64,000 nt of DNA from DATHTS01 sp965219305 (GCA_965219305.1 OZ244725.1:310001-374000), one strand, 5' to 3'; counted from the stretch's first letter, positions 36,463 through 45,638 are shown. Notes: generated by a model from the letters alone, not told the origin. A program made the numbers and translations.

Positions 36463-38799
36463 ATGTTATCGAAAAGATTTGAGATTTTATTGTTATTAAT
36501 TGTCGCCGCCATTTTCGGAGCGACTGGTTTTCTTAATGAAAACGAAGTTGCGGCATCCGCGAAGTTCGATACGAAAACGAACGAAGCACCGAAATTCGCG
36601 CTTCTGGTCGGTGTCAATGAATATAAAAATTATCCGAAAGGAAAGGTCAGAAATCTCAACGGCACGAACAACGATGTCGAACTGATGAAAAATCTTTTGA
36701 TTGATGTTTACGGTTTCAAATATGAAAGAGATTCGCCGAATTCGCCGATCAAAACTCTTTTGAACGCTGACGCTTCGCAGCAGGGAATTCGTGATGCGTT
36801 CAGAAAACAAATTATCGAAAACGCCAAGAAATACAAAGAAACATCGAAGGTTGATCCGAAGGACGGCGCGACGGTCGTGTTTTATTACAGCGGACACGGC
36901 GCGAAGCTCGCCGACGACAACGGCGACGAGTCCGACGGGATTGACGAGACGATTATGCCGTCCGACACGAACACGAGCCGCGACGACAACAAGGACATCC
37001 GCGACGACGAATTCGGTCTGTGGCTCAACGAATTGAAAAATTACACGACGAACATTACATTGATCTTCGACAGCTGCCATTCGGGAACTGTAACGCGCGG
37101 CGGCAACAACAAGAGCGTCGAACGCGATCTCGATCTGCCGAAAACGTCGCGCGGCGGCGATGACGCGAAGGTTTCCGACGGGATGACCGCTAACGCCAAT
37201 TATTACGTTACGATTTCGGGAAGTCTGCCGCAGCAGGAATCGCAGGAAGACAAATTCATTGACCCGGACACGAAAATCGAGCAGTGGGACGGCGCGTTGA
37301 CTTATGCTCTCGTTCATCTCCTGCGCCAGAATCCCGACATAACTTACCGCGAAATGATCAAAGCCGTGTCGGACAAAGTGACGGCGATGCAGAAAAATCA
37401 AACGCCGCAAGCCGAAGGCGACATTGACCGCAAAATGTTCGGCACGTCGCAGACACGCGGCAAAACGCCGGTCTTTATCGAAAGTTCGGAACTCGTAATC
37501 CGCGAGATTGACGGCGCAAAAACCGAACTTTTTGAAGTTTCGACCAAAACCGGAACAATCGTCGGAATGGGAAACGGCTCGGCGGTCGCGGTGTTTGCGA
37601 AAAAAGACGGCGCGAAAGTTAAAGAACAGATCGGCAGCGGCGTGGTCGTCTCGTCAACCGAATTCGACAGCAAAGCCGAAGTCGTTCTCGACGACAAAAC
37701 GATTAAAAAGATCCCGAAAGACGCGGTGATAAATCTTATCTCGCCGAGTTTTACAAACAAAACAGAACGTCTGATCGCGCTCGATTACCCGCCGGAACAG
37801 ACGAGCAAATCAGGCGCGGAAGCGGCGGCGACATTGACGACCAAAGTTTTCGATTACGTGCGGAAAAATCTCGACACCAAAAAAGTCGTTAAAACGGTAA
37901 AAGAATCCAGCATTTTCAAAACCTTTTTCGGATCTAAAGGCGCGAAAAATCCCGATTGGGAATATGCCGTCATCAGCGGAACTTTCAAGGAATTCAAATT
38001 CAATAACCCGGACGCGAATCTCTTAAAAACGGGTAAATCCGGCGAAAACGCGCCGTGCGCCCAGACGAAACCGCCTTCGGACGACGCGCGCGGATTTTTC
38101 ATCGTCAACCGCGACGGAATGCCCGTCTATAATTTGTGGTTTAGCGAAACGGACGAGCAGACGGGCGATTGTCTGGCGGAGACGATCACGAAGATCGCCA
38201 AGATAGAAAACTTGCGGACTTTATCGAGCGGCGAATCGGATTTGAACGATCAATTCAAAGTCGAAATGGTGCGTCTGAAAAAATTCGATGTCGTCAGCCG
38301 ACAGCCGCTGAAATGCGATTCCGTCGCTGATGAAAAACCGTTCACACAAGGCGAAACTCCGCAGCTCAAAGCCGACGATAAATATTATCTGAAAGTTGCG
38401 AACACCAGCAGTCAAGACCTTTTCGTATATATTTACAGCCTGACGACGAGCGGGAAAATTACTCTTTTATATCCGCCCGAAGGCGCGGCGCAGGGCGAAA
38501 AACTGCCAGCCGGAAAATCTTTTACGACGCTCGAAAAACTCGCTCCCGGCGGTTGCGGCGCGTTTTACATCGAACCGCCCGATCAATCGCCGCCGGGACT
38601 CGAAACTGTCAAAGTCATCGCTTCGGTCAAAGAATTTCCCGCCGGAATGCTCGTTCAGGATTCTATCGCCAAAGGTCAGCGCGGCGGCGGAATCAACGCC
38701 ATCATCGAACAAGCAGCCAACGGAACGCGCTCCGGCGCGATGAAATTCGATGTCAGCGATTGGACGACGAAGGAAATCAATATAGATATTGTCAGGTAA
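36463..38799 (+). CDS. Secreted caspase-family (C14) protease with DUF4384-like C-terminus
   Basis: A 778-residue protein. The start at 36463 places a hydrophobic segment (FEILLLLIVAAIFGATGFL) at the N-terminus, which is a signal peptide or anchor; the upstream in-frame ATG at 36337 overlaps the previous gene. The p20 domain (about 40-300) has the dyad H145 in YYSGHGA and C205 in IFDSCHSGT. The DSCHSG form is that of metacaspase/orthocaspase proteins, whose S1 pocket prefers Lys or Arg. An insertion follows (about 330-560) with SKGAK at 491-495. The C-terminal 150 residues (YYLKVANTSSQDLFVYIYSL, LLYPPEGAAQGEKLPAG) match the DUF4384 type that follows bacterial caspases. It ends the locus before a terminator. 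Confidence 0.88.
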   Translation: MLSKRFEILLLLIVAAIFGATGFLNENEVAASAKFDTKTNEAPKFALLVGVNEYKNYPKGKVRNLNGTNNDVELMKNLLIDVYGFKYERDSPNSPIKTLLNADASQQGIRDAFRKQIIENAKKYKETSKVDPKDGATVVFYYSGHGAKLADDNGDESDGIDETIMPSDTNTSRDDNKDIRDDEFGLWLNELKNYTTNITLIFDSCHSGTVTRGGNNKSVERDLDLPKTSRGGDDAKVSDGMTANANYYVTISGSLPQQESQEDKFIDPDTKIEQWDGALTYALVHLLRQNPDITYREMIKAVSDKVTAMQKNQTPQAEGDIDRKMFGTSQTRGKTPVFIESSELVIREIDGAKTELFEVSTKTGTIVGMGNGSAVAVFAKKDGAKVKEQIGSGVVVSSTEFDSKAEVVLDDKTIKKIPKDAVINLISPSFTNKTERLIALDYPPEQTSKSGAEAAATLTTKVFDYVRKNLDTKKVVKTVKESSIFKTFFGSKGAKNPDWEYAVISGTFKEFKFNNPDANLLKTGKSGENAPCAQTKPPSDDARGFFIVNRDGMPVYNLWFSETDEQTGDCLAETITKIAKIENLRTLSSGESDLNDQFKVEMVRLKKFDVVSRQPLKCDSVADEKPFTQGETPQLKADDKYYLKVANTSSQDLFVYIYSLTTSGKITLLYPPEGAAQGEKLPAGKSFTTLEKLAPGGCGAFYIEPPDQSPPGLETVKVIASVKEFPAGMLVQDSIAKGQRGGGINAIIEQAANGTRSGAMKFDVSDWTTKEINIDIVR

Positions 38800-38834
38800 C
38801 GAAAATTTACAATTGTTCAAAAGGTTGATAGAAA

Positions 38835-38876
38835 CAAAAAAGCCGGATTCGTTTAATTGCGAGTTGGCTTTTTTTA
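38835..38876 (+). terminator. Terminator of the CHAT/caspase locus
   Basis: An A-rich left arm AAAAAAGCC and right arm GGCTTTTTTT form an 8-9 bp core stem with an imperfect inner extension, ending in a T run. It follows the caspase stop by 36 bp. Confidence 0.7.
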
Positions 38877-38918
38877 CATTTATTTTGTTGATAAATGTAA
38901 TGCAAGAAACGATTTGTA

Positions 38919-38924
38919 TATAAT
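38919..38924 (+). promoter_or_regulatory. Possible -10 box (TATAAT) of the serine hydrolase gene
   Basis: A perfect TATAAT lies 11 bp before the ATG at 38936. A matching -35 box at the normal 17-bp spacing is not evident. If used, the mRNA would have almost no 5' leader. It suggests that the hydrolase is not in the caspase operon. Confidence 0.4.
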
Positions 38925-38935
38925 CTTAGCTGTTT

Positions 38936-40069
38936 ATGAAGATTTTTATAACAATTCTGTTATTATCGCTCGGCATTTTTGCTCAAACCAACACGAAAAA
39001 ACTAAACGAAAAACTAAACGAGATTCAAAAGAAATCCGATTTTCCGGGATTTGCCGTCGCCGTCGTCAACGAAAAAGGCATTTTGTATCAAAAAGGTTTC
39101 GGTTATGCCGACATGGAAAAGAAAATTCCTTTTACACCGGAAACATCACAGCCGATCGGTTCGGTCAGCAAAACATTTATCGGCGTAGCTTTAATGAAGG
39201 CAATTGATGATGGGAAATTGACTCTGGAAACGAACATCAGTGATATTTTGCCGTTCAAGATTTACAATCCGAATTTTCCGAAACGTGAAATAAAGATCAA
39301 ACATCTCGTTACGCACACTTCCGGCATAATTGACCGCGAGGAAATTTACGAAAGCAGTTATATAAAAGCAAAAAAATCCGGCGTTTCATTAAATGAATTT
39401 TTTTCCGATTATCTAACGCCGAAAGGGAAGTTTTACGACGCGAAAAACTTTAGCCGCGACGAAGCCGGGACGAATTATCAATACAGCAACATTGCTTCCG
39501 CGCTCGCCGCTTATGTAATTGAAGTGAAAACGGGAATGCCGTTTGATGATTATACGCGGAAATTTATATTCAAACCTTTGAGAATGAAAAATACTGGCTG
39601 GTTTTACGACGATGTGAAAAATCAGGCTGTGCTTTACGACGAAAATAAAAAACCGCTCGAAATTTATTCGTTGACAACTTATCCCGACGGCGGTTTGCGG
39701 ACGACCGTAACGGATTTGAGCAAATATATGTTCGAAGTAATAAAAGGTTCGCAGGGAAATTCAAAATTTTTGTCAAAAAAATCTTTTGAAATTATGTTTC
39801 GCGGACAATTCGACGAAAAAGATGTGCCGAAAAACCTGAACTTAGCCAAAATAAACCGCGCCGTATTTTGGGAAACAAAACCGGGCGGAACAATCGGACA
39901 TAACGGCAGCGATCCGGGAGTTACGACGTTTTTTTATTTTAATGAAAAAACAAAAACAGGGAGAATTTTCATAACAAATGCCGATCTTGACGGAAATGAA
40001 AAACTTGCCGGACAATTTCTTTCAGTATGGAAAGCTATTGATGAGTTTGCCGGCAAACCGGAAAAATAA
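38936..40069 (+). CDS. Secreted serine hydrolase of the class C beta-lactamase/DD-peptidase family
   Basis: A 377-residue exported protein. A short signal peptide (MKIFITILLLSLGIFA) is followed by the beta-lactamase-fold hydrolase. The nucleophile motif SxxK is S76-V-S-K79 (GSVSKTFIGVAL), the second motif YSN is at 183-185, and a third block GGTIGHNGSDPG is near residue 320. These are the three active-site elements of the family, which includes class C beta-lactamases, D-Ala-D-Ala carboxypeptidases, D-aminopeptidases and esterases; the specificity cannot be told. It follows the protease locus but a terminator and its own -10 box lie between them. It converges with the zinc-ribbon gene, 2 bp apart. 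Confidence 0.87.
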   Translation: MKIFITILLLSLGIFAQTNTKKLNEKLNEIQKKSDFPGFAVAVVNEKGILYQKGFGYADMEKKIPFTPETSQPIGSVSKTFIGVALMKAIDDGKLTLETNISDILPFKIYNPNFPKREIKIKHLVTHTSGIIDREEIYESSYIKAKKSGVSLNEFFSDYLTPKGKFYDAKNFSRDEAGTNYQYSNIASALAAYVIEVKTGMPFDDYTRKFIFKPLRMKNTGWFYDDVKNQAVLYDENKKPLEIYSLTTYPDGGLRTTVTDLSKYMFEVIKGSQGNSKFLSKKSFEIMFRGQFDEKDVPKNLNLAKINRAVFWETKPGGTIGHNGSDPGVTTFFYFNEKTKTGRIFITNADLDGNEKLAGQFLSVWKAIDEFAGKPEK

Positions 40070-40071
40070 AT

Positions 40072-40677
40072 TTAATCTTTTGAAACAGGCTGTTTGTCTT
40101 TCAAATGTCTGGTCGTGTTTTCGGTAACGGACGTAAATTCGTGTCTCGCATTCGGCGGCGGTAGAAGTTCGCTCGTGTTTAGATTATCGAGTTCTCTCTG
40201 GCTGTCGGCAGCGGGAGTTTTTTCTTCTAATGTCTTTTTAGTAACGGTAAAATGTTGTCCGTTGACAATCAGACCGAGACCGACAAAAAACGTTACCATT
40301 CCGAGCGCGGCGAAAAAGAATAAATCGTTATCTGCAAATAATCCGGCGAGCGTAAAACCGACCATTACGCCCAAACCGACGAATAAAACGATACTGCCGG
40401 AACGAAAGCGGCGCATTTTCTTTTCTTCGGGAGATTCGAGAAATTTTTCGATCTCCGGCAAAACATCTTCCGCAACGACTTGCATTTCTTCTGCCGACCT
40501 TACATTGTTGATCCGCGCGGCAAATGCACGTCCGATTTCCTCACGTGCCGAAGTTGCCGAAGCCGTAATAATGTCCGGTTTTTCAAGCGTCGAACGCACG
40601 ACGCGCAAATCCGTTCCGCAGGCGCGGCAAAATTGATTCGAGTGAATTTCCTGTAATCCGCAACTTGGACAAAACAT
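40072..40677 (-). CDS. Zinc-ribbon membrane protein of unknown function
   Basis: A 201-residue protein. It opens with a zinc ribbon of the CxxC ... CxxC type (MFCPSCGLQE, FCRACGTDL), followed by an alpha-helical cytoplasmic linker and two transmembrane helices (about 103-125 and 128-145: IVLFVGLGVMVGFTLAGLF and LFFFAALGMVTFFVGLGLI). The tail is polar. Proteins of this layout are frequent in Blastocatellia and have no known function. The 273 bp upstream (40678-40950) is AT-rich, with no gene seen. Confidence 0.6.
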   Translation of the reverse strand: MFCPSCGLQEIHSNQFCRACGTDLRVVRSTLEKPDIITASATSAREEIGRAFAARINNVRSAEEMQVVAEDVLPEIEKFLESPEEKKMRRFRSGSIVLFVGLGVMVGFTLAGLFADNDLFFFAALGMVTFFVGLGLIVNGQHFTVTKKTLEEKTPAADSQRELDNLNTSELLPPPNARHEFTSVTENTTRHLKDKQPVSKD

Positions 40678-40950
40678 ATATAAATAATAGTAGAAACCGG
40701 AAAAAAACTTTCGGAATCGCAGCCTTTTTCGTAGAATTTTTTGCTTTTTCTTCTGTCTAAATTAAAAAGATCATTTTACAGCTTAGATTTATTCGACATT
40801 TATCCGGTAAATAAAGCATACCATACTGAAATTTTCCAATTTTGTCTAAACGGAAAAATTCAGCCATATATGCTAACTACGTCCGAGAAACGCCGCAAGT
40901 TCTGGAGATGTCACTTTTGATTCAAATTTTTTATAGTTTTTGGCAGGAAC

Positions 40951-42123
40951 TTACTGATTTAACAAATCTTCCAGTCTTTGTTCGCTGATGCCGTAAAATT
41001 GCTTGATAGAATTTATTTGTTCGTTTAATTCTTCCGTGTCCTTAACTTTTTTCTGTTTCGTTCCGACGATCATATTATTTTTCGGCGTATGTTCGGTTGA
41101 AACGAACTCGAAAAGCTTCGTCGCATAACCGCTTTTTTCGAGAAGAAGTGCGCGCAGACCGTCGGTGATTGATTCGGCTTCGCGTTCGAGCATTACGCCG
41201 TGTTTTAAGATATTTTTAAACATTTCCGGCGGGGTGATCTGCGGGCGAATTTCCTGATGACAACACGGCGCGACGACGATCAAATCGGCGTTCGCCTGAA
41301 TTCCCTGAAAAATCGCATCGTCGGTCGCCGTGTTGCAGGCGTGGAGCGCGATTAAAATATCAACGTCTTTCAAATCGAAATCGCCGATATAGCCGTGAAC
41401 GAATTTCAAATCTTTAAATTCGCTCGCATTTGCGATGTCGTTGCAGAGTCCGACGAGATTTTGTTTCGTGTCAACGCCCGTCATTTTTACATCAATTCCT
41501 CGCTCGTTTTTGAAATAATCGTAAGCCGCAAACGTCAGATAACCTTTGCCCGACCCCATATCTACGATGTTTATCTGCTTGCGGTCTTTCAACTCCGATT
41601 TATCAAAAAAACTGCTGATCGTTTCGACGAATTTATTGATCTGTTTCCATTTATCGTGCTGTTTATCGCGCACCAATCCTTTGTCGGTCGTGATGCCGAG
41701 TGCCTTCAGATAAAAACTTTCGGGATTAACGAGCCGCGCTTTTTTGCGGTCGTGTTCTAATTCCGGCACGGCTTTGAATGTCGGTTTTGCCGTATTCAGA
41801 CGCGATTTTCCTTTTTTGCCGATGTCGAGTTGGAAATCGTTTTCGGTGGTAAAAAGATGTCCGGCGAAAAAATCCTTGCCGAGCATTTCGCCGATCAATT
41901 TCAAACCTTCGTTATAATCGTAATTTTTCGCCGTGTCGCGCGTAACATAGCGATAAAGAAAAAACAGACGTTTGCCTTTCTTGGTTTTTATCAGGCGAAT
42001 GAGCATTTTTTGCAAATGCTCGTCCGCGCCTTTATAATTTCCTAAGGTCATTCTGACGAAAGTTTCTTCGTGCAGAGATTTGGCGATTTCATTGACAAAT
42101 TTTTCGACGTTTTCAATTGGCAT
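40951..42123 (-). CDS. SAM-dependent methyltransferase (Methyltransf_32-like)
   Basis: A 390-residue protein; the ATG at 42123 is preferred over a TTG six codons upstream. The N-terminal 170 residues are of unknown fold; the methyltransferase domain has motif I IVDMGSGKGYLTFAAYDYF near residue 200 and a later block LIALHACNTATDDAI with CCHQEIRP, which are characteristic of the Methyltransf_32 group. These two Cys/His elements may bind a metal or a substrate. The substrate is not known, but homologues are suspected to act on RNA. The start is only 20 bp from the start of the divergent DinB-like gene, so both promoters must overlap coding sequence or share this short spacer. Confidence 0.8.
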   Translation of the reverse strand: MPIENVEKFVNEIAKSLHEETFVRMTLGNYKGADEHLQKMLIRLIKTKKGKRLFFLYRYVTRDTAKNYDYNEGLKLIGEMLGKDFFAGHLFTTENDFQLDIGKKGKSRLNTAKPTFKAVPELEHDRKKARLVNPESFYLKALGITTDKGLVRDKQHDKWKQINKFVETISSFFDKSELKDRKQINIVDMGSGKGYLTFAAYDYFKNERGIDVKMTGVDTKQNLVGLCNDIANASEFKDLKFVHGYIGDFDLKDVDILIALHACNTATDDAIFQGIQANADLIVVAPCCHQEIRPQITPPEMFKNILKHGVMLEREAESITDGLRALLLEKSGYATKLFEFVSTEHTPKNNMIVGTKQKKVKDTEELNEQINSIKQFYGISEQRLEDLLNQ

Positions 42124-42143
42124 AAAATAGAAATTTACCAAAT

Positions 42144-42602
42144 ATGATTCAAAAAGACGATTTTCTAAAAGACACTTTAATTATTTTGCGCGAAACTTTT
42201 GAAGGTTCGCCCGAAGGCGCGGGAAGCGCGTATCTGGATCACGGCATCGGAGTTTTCCCGACGCTCGAAGCAATTTCATTTGAAAAGGCTTCGCGTAAAA
42301 TTAACGAAACGACAATCGCCGCGCATACGGCGCATCTGAAATTTTATCTCGACCGAATCTGCGAATTTATCGGCGGCAGAACGGAAAAAGTTCATTGGGA
42401 ACAGAGTTGGCTGATCGAAGACGTTACGGAAGAAGAATGGAATACTTTGCGCGGCGGAATGCGTTCTTCTTACGAAGGTGTTTTAAAATGTTTCGCCGAA
42501 ATCGAAACTTGGAATCAAGATAATATCGGCGATGCGATTGCAATCATCGCGCACACGGCTTATCATCTCGGCGCGATCCGGCAAACTGCCAAAAGTATCT
42601 AA
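42144..42602 (+). CDS. DinB-superfamily protein
   Basis: A 152-residue four-helix protein. The pattern of histidines in AAHTAHLKFYLDRI (near residue 60) and IIAHTAYHLGAIRQ (near residue 135) fits the three-His metal site of the DinB/YfiT superfamily, which contains metal-dependent thiol transferases and many proteins of unknown function. The N-terminus (PLL-like LRETFEGSPEGAGSAYLDHG) is family-typical as well. Length is standard. It is divergent from the methyltransferase and ends 1 bp before the stop of the next convergent gene. Confidence 0.7.
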   Translation: MIQKDDFLKDTLIILRETFEGSPEGAGSAYLDHGIGVFPTLEAISFEKASRKINETTIAAHTAHLKFYLDRICEFIGGRTEKVHWEQSWLIEDVTEEEWNTLRGGMRSSYEGVLKCFAEIETWNQDNIGDAIAIIAHTAYHLGAIRQTAKSI

Positions 42603-42603
42603 A

Positions 42604-43416
42604 TTACGAATTTTCGTTATTTTTTCTGCCCGTTATCTTCGGAGATTTTTTGTTTTCCAATTCCTTCCAAAGAATTGTTACGCTTCCGTCGTTTCTTCTT
42701 TCGACAATTCGGAAAGCTACGATAATATCTCTGCGTTTATCAAAACTGAATTCATTATAAGTGATATTTTTCGCTGCTCTGAAATATTTGCCGCTGTAAG
42801 CAATCGAACGCAAAACGAAAGTCGCGTCATCCTGTGCATACAAGCCGCGTCTGTATATAAAACCGTCCTTTTCGATTCCTTTGACCAAATCATCAGCAAT
42901 AACTTTAGCTTTTTGATAATCGCCTTCCGGCTCGAAATCCACCAGAAATTTCAAACCTTTCGTTTGCAAATTTACATTTTCGAGCGGCACATTGCCGATA
43001 TTAACGAAAATTCCGTGAAGCAAAACGCCAGAAGCCTGAAAAGTGTTGTCTGTAAAAATAATGTCCGCAAGGCGCGGAATTCGGTAGTTATCAATGCGGA
43101 ACGAATACGCAGAACCCGCGCCCGGCATCGTGTATTTTAGACATTCGTCCGTAGCGACAACGACTCTTGCATTGTCGGCGCATCCGGCATCTGCGGCTAA
43201 TCTCGTCAATCCGGTATCGGACTGTTTCAAAAATGCGGCGTATTTCTGAAATAATTGCGGATTCGGAGCAATTTTTCTCAGTTCATCTCTCGTCGCTTTG
43301 CGGTATAGAGGTGAAGTTACCGTCTGCAAAATCCATAATCTTCGTTCAGCGTGTTGCGCCGCAACACTTGAAACGATGAAAAACAGTAAAATTAAAAGTA
43401 AACAACACTTTTTCAT
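42604..43416 (-). CDS. Secreted protein of unknown function
   Basis: A 270-residue protein with a Sec signal peptide (CCLLLILLFFIVSSVAAQ). The mature part has two or three cysteines, one pair at ADAGCAD and ATDECLKY, and a repeated theme of short beta strands (YSFRIDNYRIPRLADIIF, GVLLHGIFVNIGNVPLEN). No family is recognised. It converges with the DinB-like gene with a 1-bp gap, and lies 16 bp downstream of gatB on the same strand, so it may be co-transcribed with it. Confidence 0.65.
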   Translation of the reverse strand: MKKCCLLLILLFFIVSSVAAQHAERRLWILQTVTSPLYRKATRDELRKIAPNPQLFQKYAAFLKQSDTGLTRLAADAGCADNARVVVATDECLKYTMPGAGSAYSFRIDNYRIPRLADIIFTDNTFQASGVLLHGIFVNIGNVPLENVNLQTKGLKFLVDFEPEGDYQKAKVIADDLVKGIEKDGFIYRRGLYAQDDATFVLRSIAYSGKYFRAAKNITYNEFSFDKRRDIIVAFRIVERRNDGSVTILWKELENKKSPKITGRKNNENS

Positions 43417-43432
43417 AAAGAACTTCAGTCTT

Positions 43433-44902
43433 TTATAATTTTCTCTTTAATATCTCATTAACAACCTGCGGATTCGCTTTTCCCTGCGACGCTTTCATAA
43501 CTTGCCCGACAAAGAAACCGATCAGTTTTTCGTTTCCGCCGCGATATGCTTCTACTTGATTTTGATTTTTTTCGATGATCTCGTCAACAATTTTTTCAAT
43601 CGCCGATTCGTCCGAGATTTGTTCAAAACCTTTTTCCTTAATAATTTCACCGGAAGTTTTGCCGGAATTGAACATTTCAACAATAACTTCTTTTGCCTGA
43701 TTATTATTGATTTTGCCGGAATCGAGCGTCTTAATAAGTTCCGCTAGATTTTCCGCCGTCAACGGCGATTCATTCGCTGTCTTGCCCGAATTGTTAAGTT
43801 CTCTGATTAATTCCGACAGAATAAAGTTCGCCGAAGTTCGCGGATTGCCCGAATTTTTCGCCGTCGTTTCATAAAATGCCGCCAAATCTTTATCGCTAAC
43901 AATTTGCGAAGCGTCCGAAAAATTCAGTTCGTAATCTGTTTGAAATCTCTCCAACATCAACGACGGCAATTCCGGCATTTCGGATTTTACCTGCTCGATA
44001 AATTCGCGCGTAACCGTTAGCGGTTGCAAATCAGGTTCGGGAAAATAACGATAATCGTGCGCGTCTTCCTTTGAACGCATCACGCGCGTTTTATTATTTT
44101 TCTCGTCCCAAAGCCGCGTTTCCTGAAAAACTTCCTCGTCCGCTTCGTGCGCCGCGATCTGTCTTTCGATCTCGTATTCAATTGCTTTCTGCATAAAACG
44201 AACCGAATTTAGATTTTTAAGTTCAACCTTTGTTCTAAATTCCGTTTCGCCGATTTTTCTGACGGAAACATTCGCCTCACAGCGCAGATTCCCCTTTTCC
44301 ATATCCGCGTCCGACGCGCCGACCCATTGCAAAACTCGGCGAACGTGATTGACGTAATCATACGCCTGCCACGAAGTCCGAAAATCCGGTTCGGTTACGA
44401 TTTCCGCCAAAGGCGTTCCGGCGCGATTCAGATCAACATAAGAATATTTATCAACGTCCGGCAAACCTTCGTGGACGTTTTTTCCCGCGTCTTCTTCGAG
44501 GTGCATTCTTGTTACGCCGAGCGTAAACGGCTGCCAGTTTTTAGCGTGTCCGCCTTCGTCGCGGTCGCTCGTCATAATTGTTAATTTCCCGTCCGACGAA
44601 AACGGTTTGTCATATTGCGAAATCTGATAACCTTTCGGCAGATCGGGATAAAAATAATTCTTCCGCGAAAAAACGGAAGTTTCGTTGATGTTTAATCCCA
44701 AAGACAACGCCGCCCGCGCCGCAAGATCAACGACTCTTTTATTCAAAACCGGCAGTGCGCCCGGAAGTCCGAGACAAACCGGACAAGTGTTTGCATTCGG
44801 TTCATCGCCGAAACTCGTCGCACAACTGCAAAAAATTTTCGTATCCGTCGCAAGTTGCGCGTGGATTTCCATTCCGATCACTGCTTCCCAACCTTCTTTC
44901 AT
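43433..44902 (-). CDS. gatB: Aspartyl/glutamyl-tRNA amidotransferase subunit B
   Basis: A 489-residue subunit of the GatCAB complex, which converts Glu-tRNA(Gln) and/or Asp-tRNA(Asn) to the amidated form. The family opening VIGMEIHAQLATDTKIFCSC carries cysteines of the zinc site; SRKNYFYPDLPKGYQISQYD, DEGGHAKNWQPFTLGVTRMHLEED (in parts) and the DYRYFPEPDLQPL block are standard, and the C-terminal YqeY-like tail domain is present with the closing KASQGKANPQVVNEIL. The length is as expected. GatA and GatC are not in the window. Confidence 0.96.
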   Translation of the reverse strand: MKEGWEAVIGMEIHAQLATDTKIFCSCATSFGDEPNANTCPVCLGLPGALPVLNKRVVDLAARAALSLGLNINETSVFSRKNYFYPDLPKGYQISQYDKPFSSDGKLTIMTSDRDEGGHAKNWQPFTLGVTRMHLEEDAGKNVHEGLPDVDKYSYVDLNRAGTPLAEIVTEPDFRTSWQAYDYVNHVRRVLQWVGASDADMEKGNLRCEANVSVRKIGETEFRTKVELKNLNSVRFMQKAIEYEIERQIAAHEADEEVFQETRLWDEKNNKTRVMRSKEDAHDYRYFPEPDLQPLTVTREFIEQVKSEMPELPSLMLERFQTDYELNFSDASQIVSDKDLAAFYETTAKNSGNPRTSANFILSELIRELNNSGKTANESPLTAENLAELIKTLDSGKINNNQAKEVIVEMFNSGKTSGEIIKEKGFEQISDESAIEKIVDEIIEKNQNQVEAYRGGNEKLIGFFVGQVMKASQGKANPQVVNEILKRKL

Positions 44903-44996
44903 AAATTTGTAAATAGTAAAAAATAAAAACGCGAATTATATTTTAATAATAATCCGCATTTCAATTAATTTCAAAACTTTATTATCAGTATAAATT

Positions 44997-45572
44997 TTAA
45001 CGCCTTGTGCCGCCGCCGATATTTATTTTAATTCCCGCTTGCGGAGTGCGAACGCGAAAACTCGGATTGGCGAAACCATATTGTTGACTGCCTCTCTGAA
45101 TTTTCATCAACTGATTAACCGTAAAAAATCCGCTTATCGGATAATTTTGGTTGTAACGTCTCGTAAAACGGCGATACTGCGGGTAGTTTCGACCGCCGAA
45201 ATAAGACGTAGTGCCGTATAAAAAATTATTGTAATAACCGTCGTTCGGGTAGTTTTGTAAATTCTGATTTTGCTGCTGAAAACGGCGATTTTGTTCTTGC
45301 TGTGCTTCGATTGCTTGGCGTTCGAGACGTTCGTTTCTGAAGCGTTCGGACAATTCTTCGCGCTTGATGCGGTCTTTTTCCCGCTGGCGTTCTAGTTCTT
45401 CGGGCGATGGAAATCCCATTCGCTCATAATTTTCTCGATAATCGCGTTCGGCTTGCAGGCGTTTCTGACGAAATTTTTCGAGATCGGCATTCGTAACTGT
45501 TTTAGTTTGTGCAGATCCGACGAGAGAAAGAGAGAAAATCAAACCTATAAATAATACTATTTGTTTTTTCAT
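44997..45572 (-). CDS. Secreted Gln/Arg-rich protein of unknown function
   Basis: A 191-residue exported protein. The signal peptide (MKKQIVLFIGLIFSLSLVGS, cleaved near SAQ) is followed by a basic and acidic coiled-coil-like segment (about 25-95, FRQKRLQAERDYRENYERM), then a Gln/Asn/Tyr-rich stretch (QQNQNLQNYPNDGYYNN) and an aromatic, arginine-rich C-terminus. The composition is low-complexity; no domain is recognised. It may be an envelope structural or adhesive protein, but nothing in the sequence shows this. It is divergent from the FAD oxidoreductase gene. Confidence 0.6.
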   Translation of the reverse strand: MKKQIVLFIGLIFSLSLVGSAQTKTVTNADLEKFRQKRLQAERDYRENYERMGFPSPEELERQREKDRIKREELSERFRNERLERQAIEAQQEQNRRFQQQNQNLQNYPNDGYYNNFLYGTTSYFGGRNYPQYRRFTRRYNQNYPISGFFTVNQLMKIQRGSQQYGFANPSFRVRTPQAGIKINIGGGTRR

Positions 45573-45638
45573 TTTTTACCACCTTTTCAAAATCTATGTC
45601 CGAATTATATCATTTAAAACTGTAATTCCTAACCGAAT

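Noticed and set aside
23747..38799. Type III-E CRISPR-like (Craspase) system
   Set aside because: There is no CRISPR array, no Cas7-11 fusion and no cytoplasmic TPR-CHAT; both CHAT proteins have signal peptides. Only a loose analogy remains.
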